From contig CAZMNW010000001.1 in assembly GCA_964567755.1 (NCBI GenBank), positions 62,001 through 126,000 on the forward strand: 64,000 nucleotides of DNA, written 5' to 3'. The position numbers and the translations under genes are program-made. This DNA is from DASRJW01 sp964567755. Lineage in GTDB: Bacteria > Krumholzibacteriota > Krumholzibacteriia > G020349025. The notes beneath the pieces were generated by a model, which saw only the letters and a program-made list of their open reading frames with translations, was not told the origin of the DNA and did no database searches. Position 1 is the first letter of the stretch. Each line of letters begins with the position of its first letter. Positions 17,496-26,383 of the stretch are shown here, piece by piece.

Positions 17496-20354
17496 ATGAC
17501 ACGTCCGCAGAAAAACAGAATCTGGGCTGCCAACGTCCTGAACCGGATCTGGCGCGGGCCCGAGCGTTGGGTCGGCCTGGCCGTCGTGGCCTTCATCCTT
17601 TTCTGCTCCATGACCTACTCGCGCACCGTCGCCGAACATGCCAGCCGCCTGTTGACCAAGAACAAGTATGTGGCACTCGTGGACGGGATGCTCAATCCAT
17701 TCCGCAATCGCCACATCCTGCTCAATGCGGGCTTGCCGATCTATGACATCAAGATTCGCAGCCAGGAATGGAACGCCTTGCAGATTGCCGCCGACGAGGC
17801 CCTGACCCGCGGCTGGATGAACGACGACCTCAAGACCTGGGTCCCGGCGACGTTCATTCATGATGGGGAAGTGCACCAGATCGAAATGCGCCTGCGCGGT
17901 GACTTGAGCCGCCACTGGAGCGGACCGAAGAAGTCCTATCGCATCAAGTTCGCCGACAAGATCCTCGACGACCGCGGACAGAAGGTCGAGCGCTTTTTCC
18001 ACGGCAAGCGACAAATCAACCTCATCATCCCACAAGACAAGCTCTATGCCCTCGGCCCGTTCGTGAACGATGTCTTGCGCTCGAAGGGACTGGTGACGCC
18101 CGAAGACCGTTTCGTCATCCTGCGGGTCAATGGCGTCATCCACGGTCTCTATTACGAGGTCGAGCACTTCGACAAGCCGCTCTTGGCCGGCAACGAGCGT
18201 CCAGAGTCCGCCGTGTTCGGGCTCAACACGCGCGCGCAACGCTACGAGCGCTATACAAAGCTGGGCGCGTCCGGGGTCTCCGATGCCAGCTTCGATATTG
18301 GCTCCTTGCGGCGCCAGGTCGATCCGTTCGACGATCTCGGCCTGCGCGCCATGCAGGTTCTCATCGACCACGCGCGCAACCCGACGCCCGAGAACTTCGC
18401 GCGCGTCCGCGCGGTGCTCGACTGGGACAAATACCTCTACTTTCGCTGCCTGACGACATTGTGCAATACGAATCACGTGCGCTTTGGGTCCGACAATTTG
18501 AAGCTGTACTACGACCCCAGCCGCGGGCTGCTTGAGCCCGTGCCGTGGGACGTGCTGCTGGTGAAGATGCCCAACGAGCCGGGCACATTCGATTTCTACA
18601 ACAACGGCGGGACCGACCCGATCGAGGATGCCGTGCTGCGCGATCCGGAGTTGCGCTTGCGCCGCAACCAGATCCTGTGGGAGCTCGTCGGCGATGGCGG
18701 CGACAGCCTGCTCGCCCAATACGATCGTATCGCCGACAGCATTCGTCTCGTGGTGTGGGCTGACGTCCTCAACACGCCGATTCAGGCGTACAAGATGGAC
18801 CAGATTCGCAAGACCTTGGCCTTCAACATCCGCCGTATTCACCACGTGCTGGCGTACGGTTCGGGGAATCTGACGTATCGCCTCGATAGTGAGGAGCGCG
18901 CCACGCTCGAGTTCTCGGCACTCAACGCCAGCGGCATCCACTTGCAGGAAATCGCACTGGCCGACTCGGCGGTGTTCTCAGGATCGTATCGTCTGTACGC
19001 CGATCACGACGACGACGGCAAACTGGGCGACGCGGATCGGCTGGTCGGCGAAAGTGAAGCCGAAGACGGCAGTATCGCCTTCATTCTCGATGAGCCGGTC
19101 CTGCCCAAAATGGAGTATGGCTCCGATTTCATTCGTGCGCGTTATTGGGAGTACTACGAACCCATGGCCGGTCGACGGCGCTACTTCTTGGTCGGCAAGC
19201 TGGCGCCAAAGCAACGACATCCGTTGCTGTGGACGGCGCCAACGATCCAAGTGAGCGCGGGGAACGCGGTCTCGGCAGAACCGATTCCATCGGCCACGCT
19301 CAACCAGATCGATTTTGTCGCCGACAACACGATCGGCATCAGCTGCTACGACGCCTCGGACCCGTACGATCTCGAGGCGATCTCGCGGTCCCTGGCCGAG
19401 TTCCTGCAGCGGCAGCCGCAGTTCCGCGGCAGCCCCACGATCCCCGGTGCTGCCGAGCTGCGCGGTTCGGTCGCGCTCGCCGGCACCGTCATCGTGCCAG
19501 AGAGCGTGCCGCTGCACATCGCCGCGGGCACGGACCTCACCCTCGAACCGGGAGCAGCCGTGCTCGCTTACGGTGGCTTGAGCTCCATCGGCACTCCCGA
19601 ACAGCCGATCCGAATCCATGGCCGCGACGGTGTGGCGTGGGGAACCATTGCCGCCGTGCGCCCGGCCGAGCGCGTGCGCATTCATTGGACCGAGTTCAGC
19701 GATGGCGGCCAGAAGCAAGCCAATGGCATGCTGTTCACTGGGGGTCTCGCCGTGCACGAAGGCGATCTGGAGCTCAGCAATTGCCGTTTCACTCACATGC
19801 AGAGTGAGGACGCCGTGAACATCAAGTATGGCGACATCCGCATGAGCCACTGCGTGGTCGAGGGAACGGCGAGTGACGCCCTCGACATCGACGTGGGAAC
19901 CGGCGAAGTCCACGGCAACCGCTTCGTCGACATCCGAGGCGATGGCATCGACGTTTCCTACAGCCAGGTCCTCCTGCGCGACAACGAGTTCGACCACATC
20001 CACGACAAAGGCATCAGCATCGGCGAAAAGTCGCAGCCCGTGCTCGCGAACAATTTCTTCCGCGATTGCCAGATCGCCGTGTCTTGCAAGGACTTGGCCT
20101 TCGCCAAAGTGAGTCACTGCACGTTCGTGCGCAATCGGCTGGCCATCGAGGCCAAGCGCAAGAAGCCCATGTTCGGCGGCGGCGCCGGTGAGTTCCTCAA
20201 CTGCGTGTTCGCCGCCAACGACACCTTGCTGCGCGAGGACATTTTCTCCAAGGGCAAAATTCTGATCAAAGATTCGGACATGGACGCCAAAGCCGACGAT
20301 CACGACCTCGTGGGGAGGGCACCGGCGCCTGAATCCAACGCACCACCAAACTAG
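17496..20354 (+). CDS. CotH-family kinase fused to a right-handed parallel beta-helix
   Basis: Predicted 952-residue protein anchored by one TM helix (about 25-41), so the rest is probably periplasmic or surface exposed. Residues about 70-480 are a CotH kinase domain, related to spore-coat CotH and secreted Fam20C-like protein kinases. It shows KKSYRIKF near 146, GLYYEVEHFDKPLL, and the catalytic-type segment LKLYYDPS followed by PWDVLL near 349. Residues about 650-930 form a beta-helix with repeated turns such as DIRGDGIDVSYSQV and HIHDKGISIGE. The ATG at 17496 follows AAGGAG, although a GTG at 17460 would overlap the VTC stop. Completes the DUF4956-VTC-CotH triad. Confidence 0.87.
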   Translation: MTRPQKNRIWAANVLNRIWRGPERWVGLAVVAFILFCSMTYSRTVAEHASRLLTKNKYVALVDGMLNPFRNRHILLNAGLPIYDIKIRSQEWNALQIAADEALTRGWMNDDLKTWVPATFIHDGEVHQIEMRLRGDLSRHWSGPKKSYRIKFADKILDDRGQKVERFFHGKRQINLIIPQDKLYALGPFVNDVLRSKGLVTPEDRFVILRVNGVIHGLYYEVEHFDKPLLAGNERPESAVFGLNTRAQRYERYTKLGASGVSDASFDIGSLRRQVDPFDDLGLRAMQVLIDHARNPTPENFARVRAVLDWDKYLYFRCLTTLCNTNHVRFGSDNLKLYYDPSRGLLEPVPWDVLLVKMPNEPGTFDFYNNGGTDPIEDAVLRDPELRLRRNQILWELVGDGGDSLLAQYDRIADSIRLVVWADVLNTPIQAYKMDQIRKTLAFNIRRIHHVLAYGSGNLTYRLDSEERATLEFSALNASGIHLQEIALADSAVFSGSYRLYADHDDDGKLGDADRLVGESEAEDGSIAFILDEPVLPKMEYGSDFIRARYWEYYEPMAGRRRYFLVGKLAPKQRHPLLWTAPTIQVSAGNAVSAEPIPSATLNQIDFVADNTIGISCYDASDPYDLEAISRSLAEFLQRQPQFRGSPTIPGAAELRGSVALAGTVIVPESVPLHIAAGTDLTLEPGAAVLAYGGLSSIGTPEQPIRIHGRDGVAWGTIAAVRPAERVRIHWTEFSDGGQKQANGMLFTGGLAVHEGDLELSNCRFTHMQSEDAVNIKYGDIRMSHCVVEGTASDALDIDVGTGEVHGNRFVDIRGDGIDVSYSQVLLRDNEFDHIHDKGISIGEKSQPVLANNFFRDCQIAVSCKDLAFAKVSHCTFVRNRLAIEAKRKKPMFGGGAGEFLNCVFAANDTLLREDIFSKGKILIKDSDMDAKADDHDLVGRAPAPESNAPPN

Positions 20355-20392
20355 GACTGAGCCGCCCCGCTCGGCCGCTGCGAGACGAACCA

Positions 20393-21100
20393 ATGCAACT
20401 GCGTAGAATGCACGTGAGCGGCACTGCCTTCGTCGTGCCTCTGTTCCCGGCGGCGTTGCCACGGCCCTGGTACGAACGTGGGAACGATGCCGCGCCGTGG
20501 ATGACCTACGAGCACGTCAAACGTGCGCTCGACCTGGTGTTGTGCGTGCTGGCGCTGCCGGCCGTACTGGCGGTGATTGGTCTTTGCGTGGCGATGATCC
20601 GGCTCGATTCACCGGGACCGGCGTTCTTCGTGCAGAGCCGCACCGGCAAGGGCGGCAAGCGCTTCCGCATGTACAAGCTGCGCACGATGTTCCGCAACGC
20701 CGACGAGCTCAAGGCCAAATACATGCACCTGAACGAGCTGGCGTGGCCTGATTTCAAGATCACCAAGGACCCACGCATGACGCGCGCCGGACGATTCCTG
20801 CGCAAGACCAGCCTCGACGAGCTGCCACAGCTGCTCAACGTGCTCAAGGGCGACATGAGCTTGGTCGGGCCGCGACCGACGTCGTTCAGCTCGTCGACGT
20901 ACAGCCTTTGGCACACGGCGCGTCTCGAGGCCAAGCCGGGCCTGACCGGACTCTGGCAAGTAAGCGGCAGGAACGAGCTCGAGTTCAACGATCGCGTGCG
21001 TCTCGACATCGCCTACCAGCGCAACCGCTGTCTATGGCTCGATGTCCAAATTATTCTCCGCACCGTGGTGTGCATGTTCACGCAGCGTGGAGCCAACTGA
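20393..21100 (+). CDS. Initiating undecaprenyl-phosphate sugar-1-phosphate transferase
   Basis: Predicted 235-residue monotopic membrane enzyme of the bacterial sugar transferase family (PglC/WcaJ C-terminal type). It would load the first sugar-1-phosphate onto undecaprenyl phosphate. One hydrophobic re-entrant helix (about 45-69) is followed by SPGPAFFVQSRTGKGGKRF, YKLRTM, RKTSLDELPQLLNVLKGDMS and VGPRP, all hallmark motifs. It ends with GLTGLWQVSGRNELEF and the usual tail. It lacks the multi-TM half of WbaP, making it the minimal functional unit. It sits between the CotH kinase and the GT2. The start has no strong ribosome site; codon 6 ATG is an alternative. Confidence 0.92.
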   Translation: MQLRRMHVSGTAFVVPLFPAALPRPWYERGNDAAPWMTYEHVKRALDLVLCVLALPAVLAVIGLCVAMIRLDSPGPAFFVQSRTGKGGKRFRMYKLRTMFRNADELKAKYMHLNELAWPDFKITKDPRMTRAGRFLRKTSLDELPQLLNVLKGDMSLVGPRPTSFSSSTYSLWHTARLEAKPGLTGLWQVSGRNELEFNDRVRLDIAYQRNRCLWLDVQIILRTVVCMFTQRGAN

Positions 21101-21101
21101 A

Positions 21102-22268
21102 ATGGCGACTGTCGCATTCTGGGTGTTCTGGGGATCCGTCGTCGTGCTGGCGTACACCTACGTTGGGTTCGCGTTGCTCGTGGGCTTCTGGGGCGTCGTC
21201 CGTCGCCGGCACGTGCACCAGGAAGACTTGACCCCGACCGTGAGCCTCATCGTCGCCGCCTACAACGAGGAAGACGTCATCGAGGAAAAGTTGCGCAATT
21301 GCCTGGCGCTCGACTATCCCGAAGCGGCGCTGCAGATCCTCGTGGCCTCGGACGGCTCTGACGACCGTACCGAGGAGATCGTGGCCGGCTTCGTCGGCGA
21401 GCACACGCGTCTCCTGGTCCTGCCGCGGCGCGGCAAGATTCACGCTTTGCAAGACGCCGTACAGCAAGCACATGGCGAGATCCTCGTTTTCTCTGATGCC
21501 AATACCATGCTTCACCCACGAGCGCTGCGGCACTTGGTGCGCAATTTTGCCGACCCGTCGGTCGGCGGTGTCTGCGGCAATCAGATTCATGTCCAAGAGC
21601 GCCGCGGCGACAGCAGCGAGGGCAGCGAGAGTCTGTACTGGAACTACGACAAATGGTTGAAGCGTATGCAGACGCGCACGGGCAGCATCGTGTCCGCCGA
21701 TGGCGCCCTCTACGCCATTCGGCGCCGGCTTTTCCGCGCCCCCGAGAGTGCGGCGGTCACCGATGACTTCGCCATCTCCACCGCCATCGTGCAACAGCAT
21801 CATCGCTTGGTGTTCGAGCCCGAGGCATTGGCGTATGAAAAGCCCGCAGGCGCCGCCGCAAGCGAGTTTCGCCGCAAGGTGCGCCTGATGTGCCGCGGCA
21901 TGCGTGGCGTCCTTCTGCGCCGCGCCTTGCTCAATCCCTTCCAGTACGGTTTCTACTCGGTGATCTTGTTGTCGCACAAAGTCGTGCGACGCTTGGCTCC
22001 GATCGTCTTGATCCTGCTTTTCCTGAGCAATCTGGCCCTCGCGCAGGAGCGCGCCTACGGCGTGCTGAGCCTTGCCCAGGCCAGCTTTTACGCTCTCGCC
22101 GCCGTGGGCTGGGTGCTCAAGTCGCGCCGTGCTGGGCGGATGAAGCTGCTGGCGTTGCCCTTCTTCTATTGCCTGGCCAACGCCGCGGCGTTGGTCGCGC
22201 TCTCCAAACTCGTGCGTGGGGAGCGGATCGAGTACTGGCAGCCGCAGCGCCGCGCTGCTCGCGCGTGA
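21102..22268 (+). CDS. Family 2 glycosyltransferase, membrane-integrated
   Basis: Predicted 388-residue processive-type GT2 with one N-terminal TM helix (about 4-28) and several C-terminal ones (about 285-365). The GT-A domain shows SLIVAAYNEEDVI, SDGSDDRTEEI, FSDANTMLHP (the DxD-like metal site), and a downstream DDFAIS acceptor motif followed by QQHHRLVFEP. The ATG at 21102 lies two bases after the sugar-transferase stop. Product and donor sugar cannot be predicted. It probably adds an early sugar of the repeat or polymerises. Confidence 0.88.
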   Translation: MATVAFWVFWGSVVVLAYTYVGFALLVGFWGVVRRRHVHQEDLTPTVSLIVAAYNEEDVIEEKLRNCLALDYPEAALQILVASDGSDDRTEEIVAGFVGEHTRLLVLPRRGKIHALQDAVQQAHGEILVFSDANTMLHPRALRHLVRNFADPSVGGVCGNQIHVQERRGDSSEGSESLYWNYDKWLKRMQTRTGSIVSADGALYAIRRRLFRAPESAAVTDDFAISTAIVQQHHRLVFEPEALAYEKPAGAAASEFRRKVRLMCRGMRGVLLRRALLNPFQYGFYSVILLSHKVVRRLAPIVLILLFLSNLALAQERAYGVLSLAQASFYALAAVGWVLKSRRAGRMKLLALPFFYCLANAAALVALSKLVRGERIEYWQPQRRAARA

Positions 22269-22288
22269 ACAGAGGATCGCAAGCTGCA

Positions 22289-23869
22289 ATGACCATCGTC
22301 ACCGAGAGCCTCACCGCACCCATGCTCGCGCCGATTCGCGACCCCGTGCGCAAGCAATTGCGCGGCTCGAGTCTGCTGCTCGCCGGCCGCTTTTTGTCGC
22401 GCGGGATCAATTTCCTGTCGCAACTTCTCATCGTGCGCGCGCTGACCACGAACGCCTACGGCGCCTTTGCCTACGGGCTGGCAGTGGTGGCCCTTTGGGA
22501 AGGTCTGTCTTCACTCGGCCTGCACAAAGCCATCACGCGTTTCTTGCCCATCTATCACGAGCGTGGCCAGATTGCACGCGTGCGCGGCGCGATCCTGCTG
22601 GTGCTGATTGCGATCGTGTTGACGAGCGCCATCGCCGTCGGCAGCGTCTATCTCACCCCGGACTTGATGGCGCGCCTGGTGCACGACAAGGGCCCACAGG
22701 ATCTTTTGCTCGTGCTCATTTTCCTGGTGCCGGTCGAGGCAGTGGACGAGCTGCTCGTCGGACTCTTTGCTTGTTTTGCGCGGCCCAAGGCCATTTTCTT
22801 GCGCAAGCATGTCGTCGCACCGCTGTTGAAACTCGGCGTGGTCCTGGCGCTCACGTGGATGCACGCCGACGCCAGCTTCCTCGCTCGTGGCTACGTGGCG
22901 GCGAGCATCCTCGGCCTGGGTCTCTACATCGTGCTCCTGGTGCGCCTGCTGCGCCAGGAAGGGCTGTTCGAAGGTTGGCGCACCCGAGCCGTGGAGGTTC
23001 CCAGTCGGGAAATGTTCGCCTTCACGTTGCCGTTGCTGAGCTCGAGCCTGGTGCCGATCGTCGTGCACTCGAGTGCGACGATGATCCTGGCCTACTTCCA
23101 TCCGGCGGACGAAGTGGCCAAGTACCGTGCCATCTTGCCGGCAGCGCATCTCAACAACATCGTGCTCGCCAGCTTCGGAACCTTGTTCACGCCACTGGCA
23201 GCGCGCCTCTTCGCCCGCGGCGACTGGGCAGGGGTGCGCAGCTTGTACTGGCGCAGTGCCGTGTGGATGGCCGTGCTGTCGTTTCCGATCTTCGCACTCA
23301 CTTTCTCGTGCGCCCGCAGCCTCACGGTGACGCTTTACGGCGAACGCTACGCCGATGCCTGGATCATCCTGCAACTCGTTTCCGGCGCCTACTATTTCAG
23401 TGCCGCGCTCGGGAACAATGGCCTGACGCTCAAAGTGCTCGGGAAGTTGCGCTACGTCGTCACGATCAATGTCTTGGCCATGGTGGCCAACGTCCTCTTG
23501 ACCTTCGCACTCGTGCCGCGCTTCGGCGCATTGGGCACGGGCATCGCCACCGCCGCGGCTCTCGTCGTGCACAACATCCTCAAGCAGGCAGGGTTGCGTG
23601 CGGCAGGCATCGCCGCCATCGATCGCTCCACGCTGCCCGTGTATGCAGTGATCGCGGCCGGTGCACTCAGTCTCTTTGTCTTGCAGCTCCTGGTGTCGCA
23701 GTTCCTGGTGTTGCTCGCTGCCGCCGCTCTTGTGTCGTTCGTGGTCCTCGTGTTCACGAAGCACGCGCTGCGTGTCGAAGAGACATATCCCGAGCTGCTG
23801 AAGTTGCCCGTGGTGGGCTGGTTCCTGCGCACGAAGGATCCCATGCCCCTTCCTTGGAGATCAAGATGA
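22289..23869 (+). CDS. Wzx-like polysaccharide flippase
   Basis: Predicted 526-residue inner-membrane protein of the MOP/PST superfamily with about 12-14 TM helices. It would flip lipid-linked repeat units to the periplasm. The N-terminus carries the typical GSSLLLAGRFLSRGINFLSQ and LTTNAYGAFAYG segments. A long C-terminal helix series follows. The ATG at 22289 lies 20 nt after the GT2 stop. The stop codon overlaps the next start (ATGA). No dedicated Wzy polymerase was recognised beside it. Confidence 0.88.
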   Translation: MTIVTESLTAPMLAPIRDPVRKQLRGSSLLLAGRFLSRGINFLSQLLIVRALTTNAYGAFAYGLAVVALWEGLSSLGLHKAITRFLPIYHERGQIARVRGAILLVLIAIVLTSAIAVGSVYLTPDLMARLVHDKGPQDLLLVLIFLVPVEAVDELLVGLFACFARPKAIFLRKHVVAPLLKLGVVLALTWMHADASFLARGYVAASILGLGLYIVLLVRLLRQEGLFEGWRTRAVEVPSREMFAFTLPLLSSSLVPIVVHSSATMILAYFHPADEVAKYRAILPAAHLNNIVLASFGTLFTPLAARLFARGDWAGVRSLYWRSAVWMAVLSFPIFALTFSCARSLTVTLYGERYADAWIILQLVSGAYYFSAALGNNGLTLKVLGKLRYVVTINVLAMVANVLLTFALVPRFGALGTGIATAAALVVHNILKQAGLRAAGIAAIDRSTLPVYAVIAAGALSLFVLQLLVSQFLVLLAAAALVSFVVLVFTKHALRVEETYPELLKLPVVGWFLRTKDPMPLPWRSR

Positions 23870-24609
23870 GTCACTCCAACGTCCATGGCGACTCGAATCG
23901 GCCGCACACACCGGCTGCGGGCAGCCACGCGCCGGCGGGTGCGCTCCCCAGTCGCACCGCCGAATCGAAACTGCACCGCGACGGCACCCTGCAGCTGTGC
24001 CGGCGACTCGACTGGCGTTTCTTGCTCGCCGATCCGACGTTGCGTCACGTGGCGTTGCTCGGTGACGACGATCCACAATTGGTGCAAGGCTTGCGGTGGA
24101 CGAGCCGCTCGCTCAGCCTTCTCGATCTCGGCTGGAGCTTCGCTGCCGGACAGGAACCGCGCTTCGATCTGGTAGTGCTGCGTTCACCGCGTCTGGCAGA
24201 CGCGCAGCGTGCTGCCGCGCTGGTGGATCAGCGCGGTTGCTTGTATTGGGAGATCGAACGCAACTGGATGGCGCGTCCCTGGTGTGCATGGATCGAGCGC
24301 CTGCCCTTCGGGCTCGGCGAGCGCCGCGCCCCCTCTTCCCCCGAGCGGTTGCGCGCCCATCTCCAAGGACTCGGTTTCAGCGACATTCGCGTCTATTGGC
24401 ACCGGCCCGATTTCCATCGTGCCCTCGAAATCGTGCCGCTCGAGAACCAGAACCTGCTGGACTACGCCCTCGACGGCCCTGCGGGTCATTTTGCCGGAAA
24501 GGTGAAACGCATGTTCGGTCGATTGTTGCGCCGAACCGGACTCCTGCAGGGTCTCGTTCCGTGCCTGAGCGTCGTGGCGTGCAAGCAGGCGTGCGAGGAG
24601 GCGGCATGA
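23866..24609 (+). CDS. Methyltransferase-like accessory protein of the glycan locus
   Basis: Predicted 247-residue soluble protein translationally coupled to its neighbours by ATGA overlaps at both ends. Its core (HVALLGDDDPQLV, LDLGWSF, FDLVVLRSPRLADAQ, LVDQRGCLYWEIE) resembles the beta-strand order of class I methyltransferase-like folds. No convincing SAM-binding GxGxG is present. The next gene encodes an APH-type kinase. The same two modules are fused in one protein at 37680-39341, so the pair probably acts together. Catalytic function is uncertain and may be purely structural. Confidence 0.55.
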   Translation: MSHSNVHGDSNRPHTPAAGSHAPAGALPSRTAESKLHRDGTLQLCRRLDWRFLLADPTLRHVALLGDDDPQLVQGLRWTSRSLSLLDLGWSFAAGQEPRFDLVVLRSPRLADAQRAAALVDQRGCLYWEIERNWMARPWCAWIERLPFGLGERRAPSSPERLRAHLQGLGFSDIRVYWHRPDFHRALEIVPLENQNLLDYALDGPAGHFAGKVKRMFGRLLRRTGLLQGLVPCLSVVACKQACEEAA

Positions 24610-25637
24610 AGGCACTCCGCAATGCCATCCTCGAACAGTGGGACGAGCTCGGTCTCGGCATCCCTGCGCCGCGCACTCTGGATTGTCTGCTGCGCACACC
24701 GCGGTTCCGTGCTTCGAGTCACGTTCTGTTCTTCGTCTTCGCCAACGACGAGCGCGAACCGGTGCTGATCGCCAAGACCCCTCGCTTGCCCGACGACACC
24801 ACATTCCTCGAGCGCGAGGTCGCCAACCTGCAGAAGCTGGCGATGCTGCGACCGGCGGAACTCGGCTCGGTGCCGCGTGTCGTGTCCTACCGTGATTGGC
24901 ACGGGACCAAGTTGCTGCTCGAAACCCTGGTGCCGGGGCACCCGATGTCGCCGGCCGTGGTGCGCGCGCATCCACAAGACTGCATCGAGGGCGTCATGCG
25001 CTGGGTCACCGAGCTGCACTTCGCCTCGCGCGCCTTCGTCACCGGCCCCTCCGGGTCGGTGCGCAAGCACATCGAAGGCAATCTGAGCAGGCTGGCCACG
25101 GCCTTCCCGGAGTCACAAGAGTTGCGCAAGATGCTGGAGCGCACGCACGAGGTCGTCGAACCGTTGGCCACTCAAGTCTTGCCCCGCGTTTTCGAGCATG
25201 GGGACCTGAGCTCGCCGAACATTTTGCTGGATGCCGAGGGACACGTCGGTGTCGTGGACTGGGAGCTGGCCGATGCCACCGGTCTTCCGGCCATCGATGT
25301 GTTCTTCTTCCTCACCTACGTTGCCTTTGCACGCGTCGACGCGGCGCATTCCGGCAAGCATGTCGATGCCTTCGCCGATGCTTTCTTTGGTTCACCGGCC
25401 TGGGCACGCCCCTATGTCCTCGATTACGCCAAGGCGGTCGGCTTGTCGGCCCGCAGCCTGCGGCCCTTGTTCCTCCTCACCTGGGTTCGATACGTCTCGA
25501 GCCTCGTCGCGCGCCTGCACGCCGACGACACCACGGACAATCGCAAGACCCAAGAACTGTTGCAATGGTTGACGAACAACCGCTATTTCGTGCTGTGGAA
25601 GTTCGCCCTGGAGCATTGGAAGGAGCTCGACCTCTGA
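24606..25637 (+). CDS. Aminoglycoside-phosphotransferase-fold small-molecule kinase
   Basis: Predicted 343-residue cytoplasmic kinase of the APH/choline-kinase superfamily. The catalytic loop HGDLSSPNILLD is at about 198-209 (Asp and Asn for catalysis and Mg binding) and the second metal Asp is in VVDWELAD. A Lys in LIAKTPRLPDD probably binds ATP. Its place between the methyltransferase-like gene and a thymidylate-kinase-like gene suggests a phosphorylated glycan precursor or sugar as substrate. Antibiotic resistance is unlikely. ATGA overlap with the preceding gene. Confidence 0.82.
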   Translation: MKALRNAILEQWDELGLGIPAPRTLDCLLRTPRFRASSHVLFFVFANDEREPVLIAKTPRLPDDTTFLEREVANLQKLAMLRPAELGSVPRVVSYRDWHGTKLLLETLVPGHPMSPAVVRAHPQDCIEGVMRWVTELHFASRAFVTGPSGSVRKHIEGNLSRLATAFPESQELRKMLERTHEVVEPLATQVLPRVFEHGDLSSPNILLDAEGHVGVVDWELADATGLPAIDVFFFLTYVAFARVDAAHSGKHVDAFADAFFGSPAWARPYVLDYAKAVGLSARSLRPLFLLTWVRYVSSLVARLHADDTTDNRKTQELLQWLTNNRYFVLWKFALEHWKELDL

Positions 25638-26383
25638 TGGCATCCGCGTTCACCGTGGCCCTCATCGGACCGGATGGCGTCGGCAAGACCACCATCGCGC
25701 GCCGGCTCGAGCGCGAGTCATCGCTGCCTCTCAAGTACCTTTACATGGGGGACAATGTCGAGGCTTGCAACGTCATGTTGCCGACGACTCGCTGGTGGAA
25801 GCGCCGACAGCGCCAGCCACGCCCAGGCCAGATGCAGTCGAATGCCAACGGCCGTCGCCGGCGCCGACGTATTCTACTTCTCCCTTTGCATGCGGCCCGC
25901 AAGACCTTGGGCTTCGTCAATCGCATTCTCGAGGAACTGTACCGAGAGATGATCGCCGCAAGCTACTTCCGCCGCGGCACCATCGTGCTCTTCGACCGGC
26001 ACTTCGTTCTCGACTACTACCATGACGACATCGACCCGACCGCCAGGCGACGGAGCTTCAAACGGCGCTTGCACGGATTCCTGCTCTGCCGCATCTGCCG
26101 GGCCCCCGACCTGGTGGTTTGCCTCGATGCGCCAGGCACCGTGGTGTTCCAGCGCAAGGGCGAGTTCTCGGCGGAATTCCTCGAGAAGCGCCGGCAGCAG
26201 TACCGTGATTTCGAGCGCTTGGTGCCGCACTTCATTCTGGTCGATGCCAACCGCGATCTCGAACTCGTCGTGCACGATGTCGCGCGCGCCATCTCGGCCT
26301 TTCGGGCCAGCGATCGCTCGACCTTGGCGAACTCCGCCGCGCTGTTGGCGCATGGCCACTCCCGGGAGCAGTCCCATGGATAG
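25637..26383 (+). CDS. Thymidylate-kinase-like P-loop kinase
   Basis: Predicted 248-residue P-loop kinase. Walker A is GPDGVGKTT (Lys17). Further motifs are VLFDRHFVLDYYHDD (DRH like the LID-proximal DR of nucleotide kinases) and APDLVVCLDAPG with a downstream RKGEFS. A basic stretch (about 55-90) is atypical of true TMPK. It is clearly paralogous to the C-terminal half of the protein at 33818-35236, which shares APDLV..LDAPG and RKGE.S. Substrate is unknown. Start overlaps the preceding stop (TGATG). Confidence 0.78.
   Translation: MASAFTVALIGPDGVGKTTIARRLERESSLPLKYLYMGDNVEACNVMLPTTRWWKRRQRQPRPGQMQSNANGRRRRRRILLLPLHAARKTLGFVNRILEELYREMIAASYFRRGTIVLFDRHFVLDYYHDDIDPTARRRSFKRRLHGFLLCRICRAPDLVVCLDAPGTVVFQRKGEFSAEFLEKRRQQYRDFERLVPHFILVDANRDLELVVHDVARAISAFRASDRSTLANSAALLAHGHSREQSHG

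Noticed and set aside
17454..18941. Leftward open frame of 495 codons
   Set aside because: Antisense to the CotH kinase gene, which shows consistent catalytic motifs and translational coupling.
21078..23764. Leftward frames of 403 and 417 codons
   Set aside because: Antisense to the GT2 and the flippase; translations are His/Gln/Glu-rich shadows without motifs.
24606..25637. Possible aminoglycoside resistance gene
   Set aside because: It has the APH fold, but its coupling to glycan genes and its methyltransferase-like partner point to a biosynthetic kinase.
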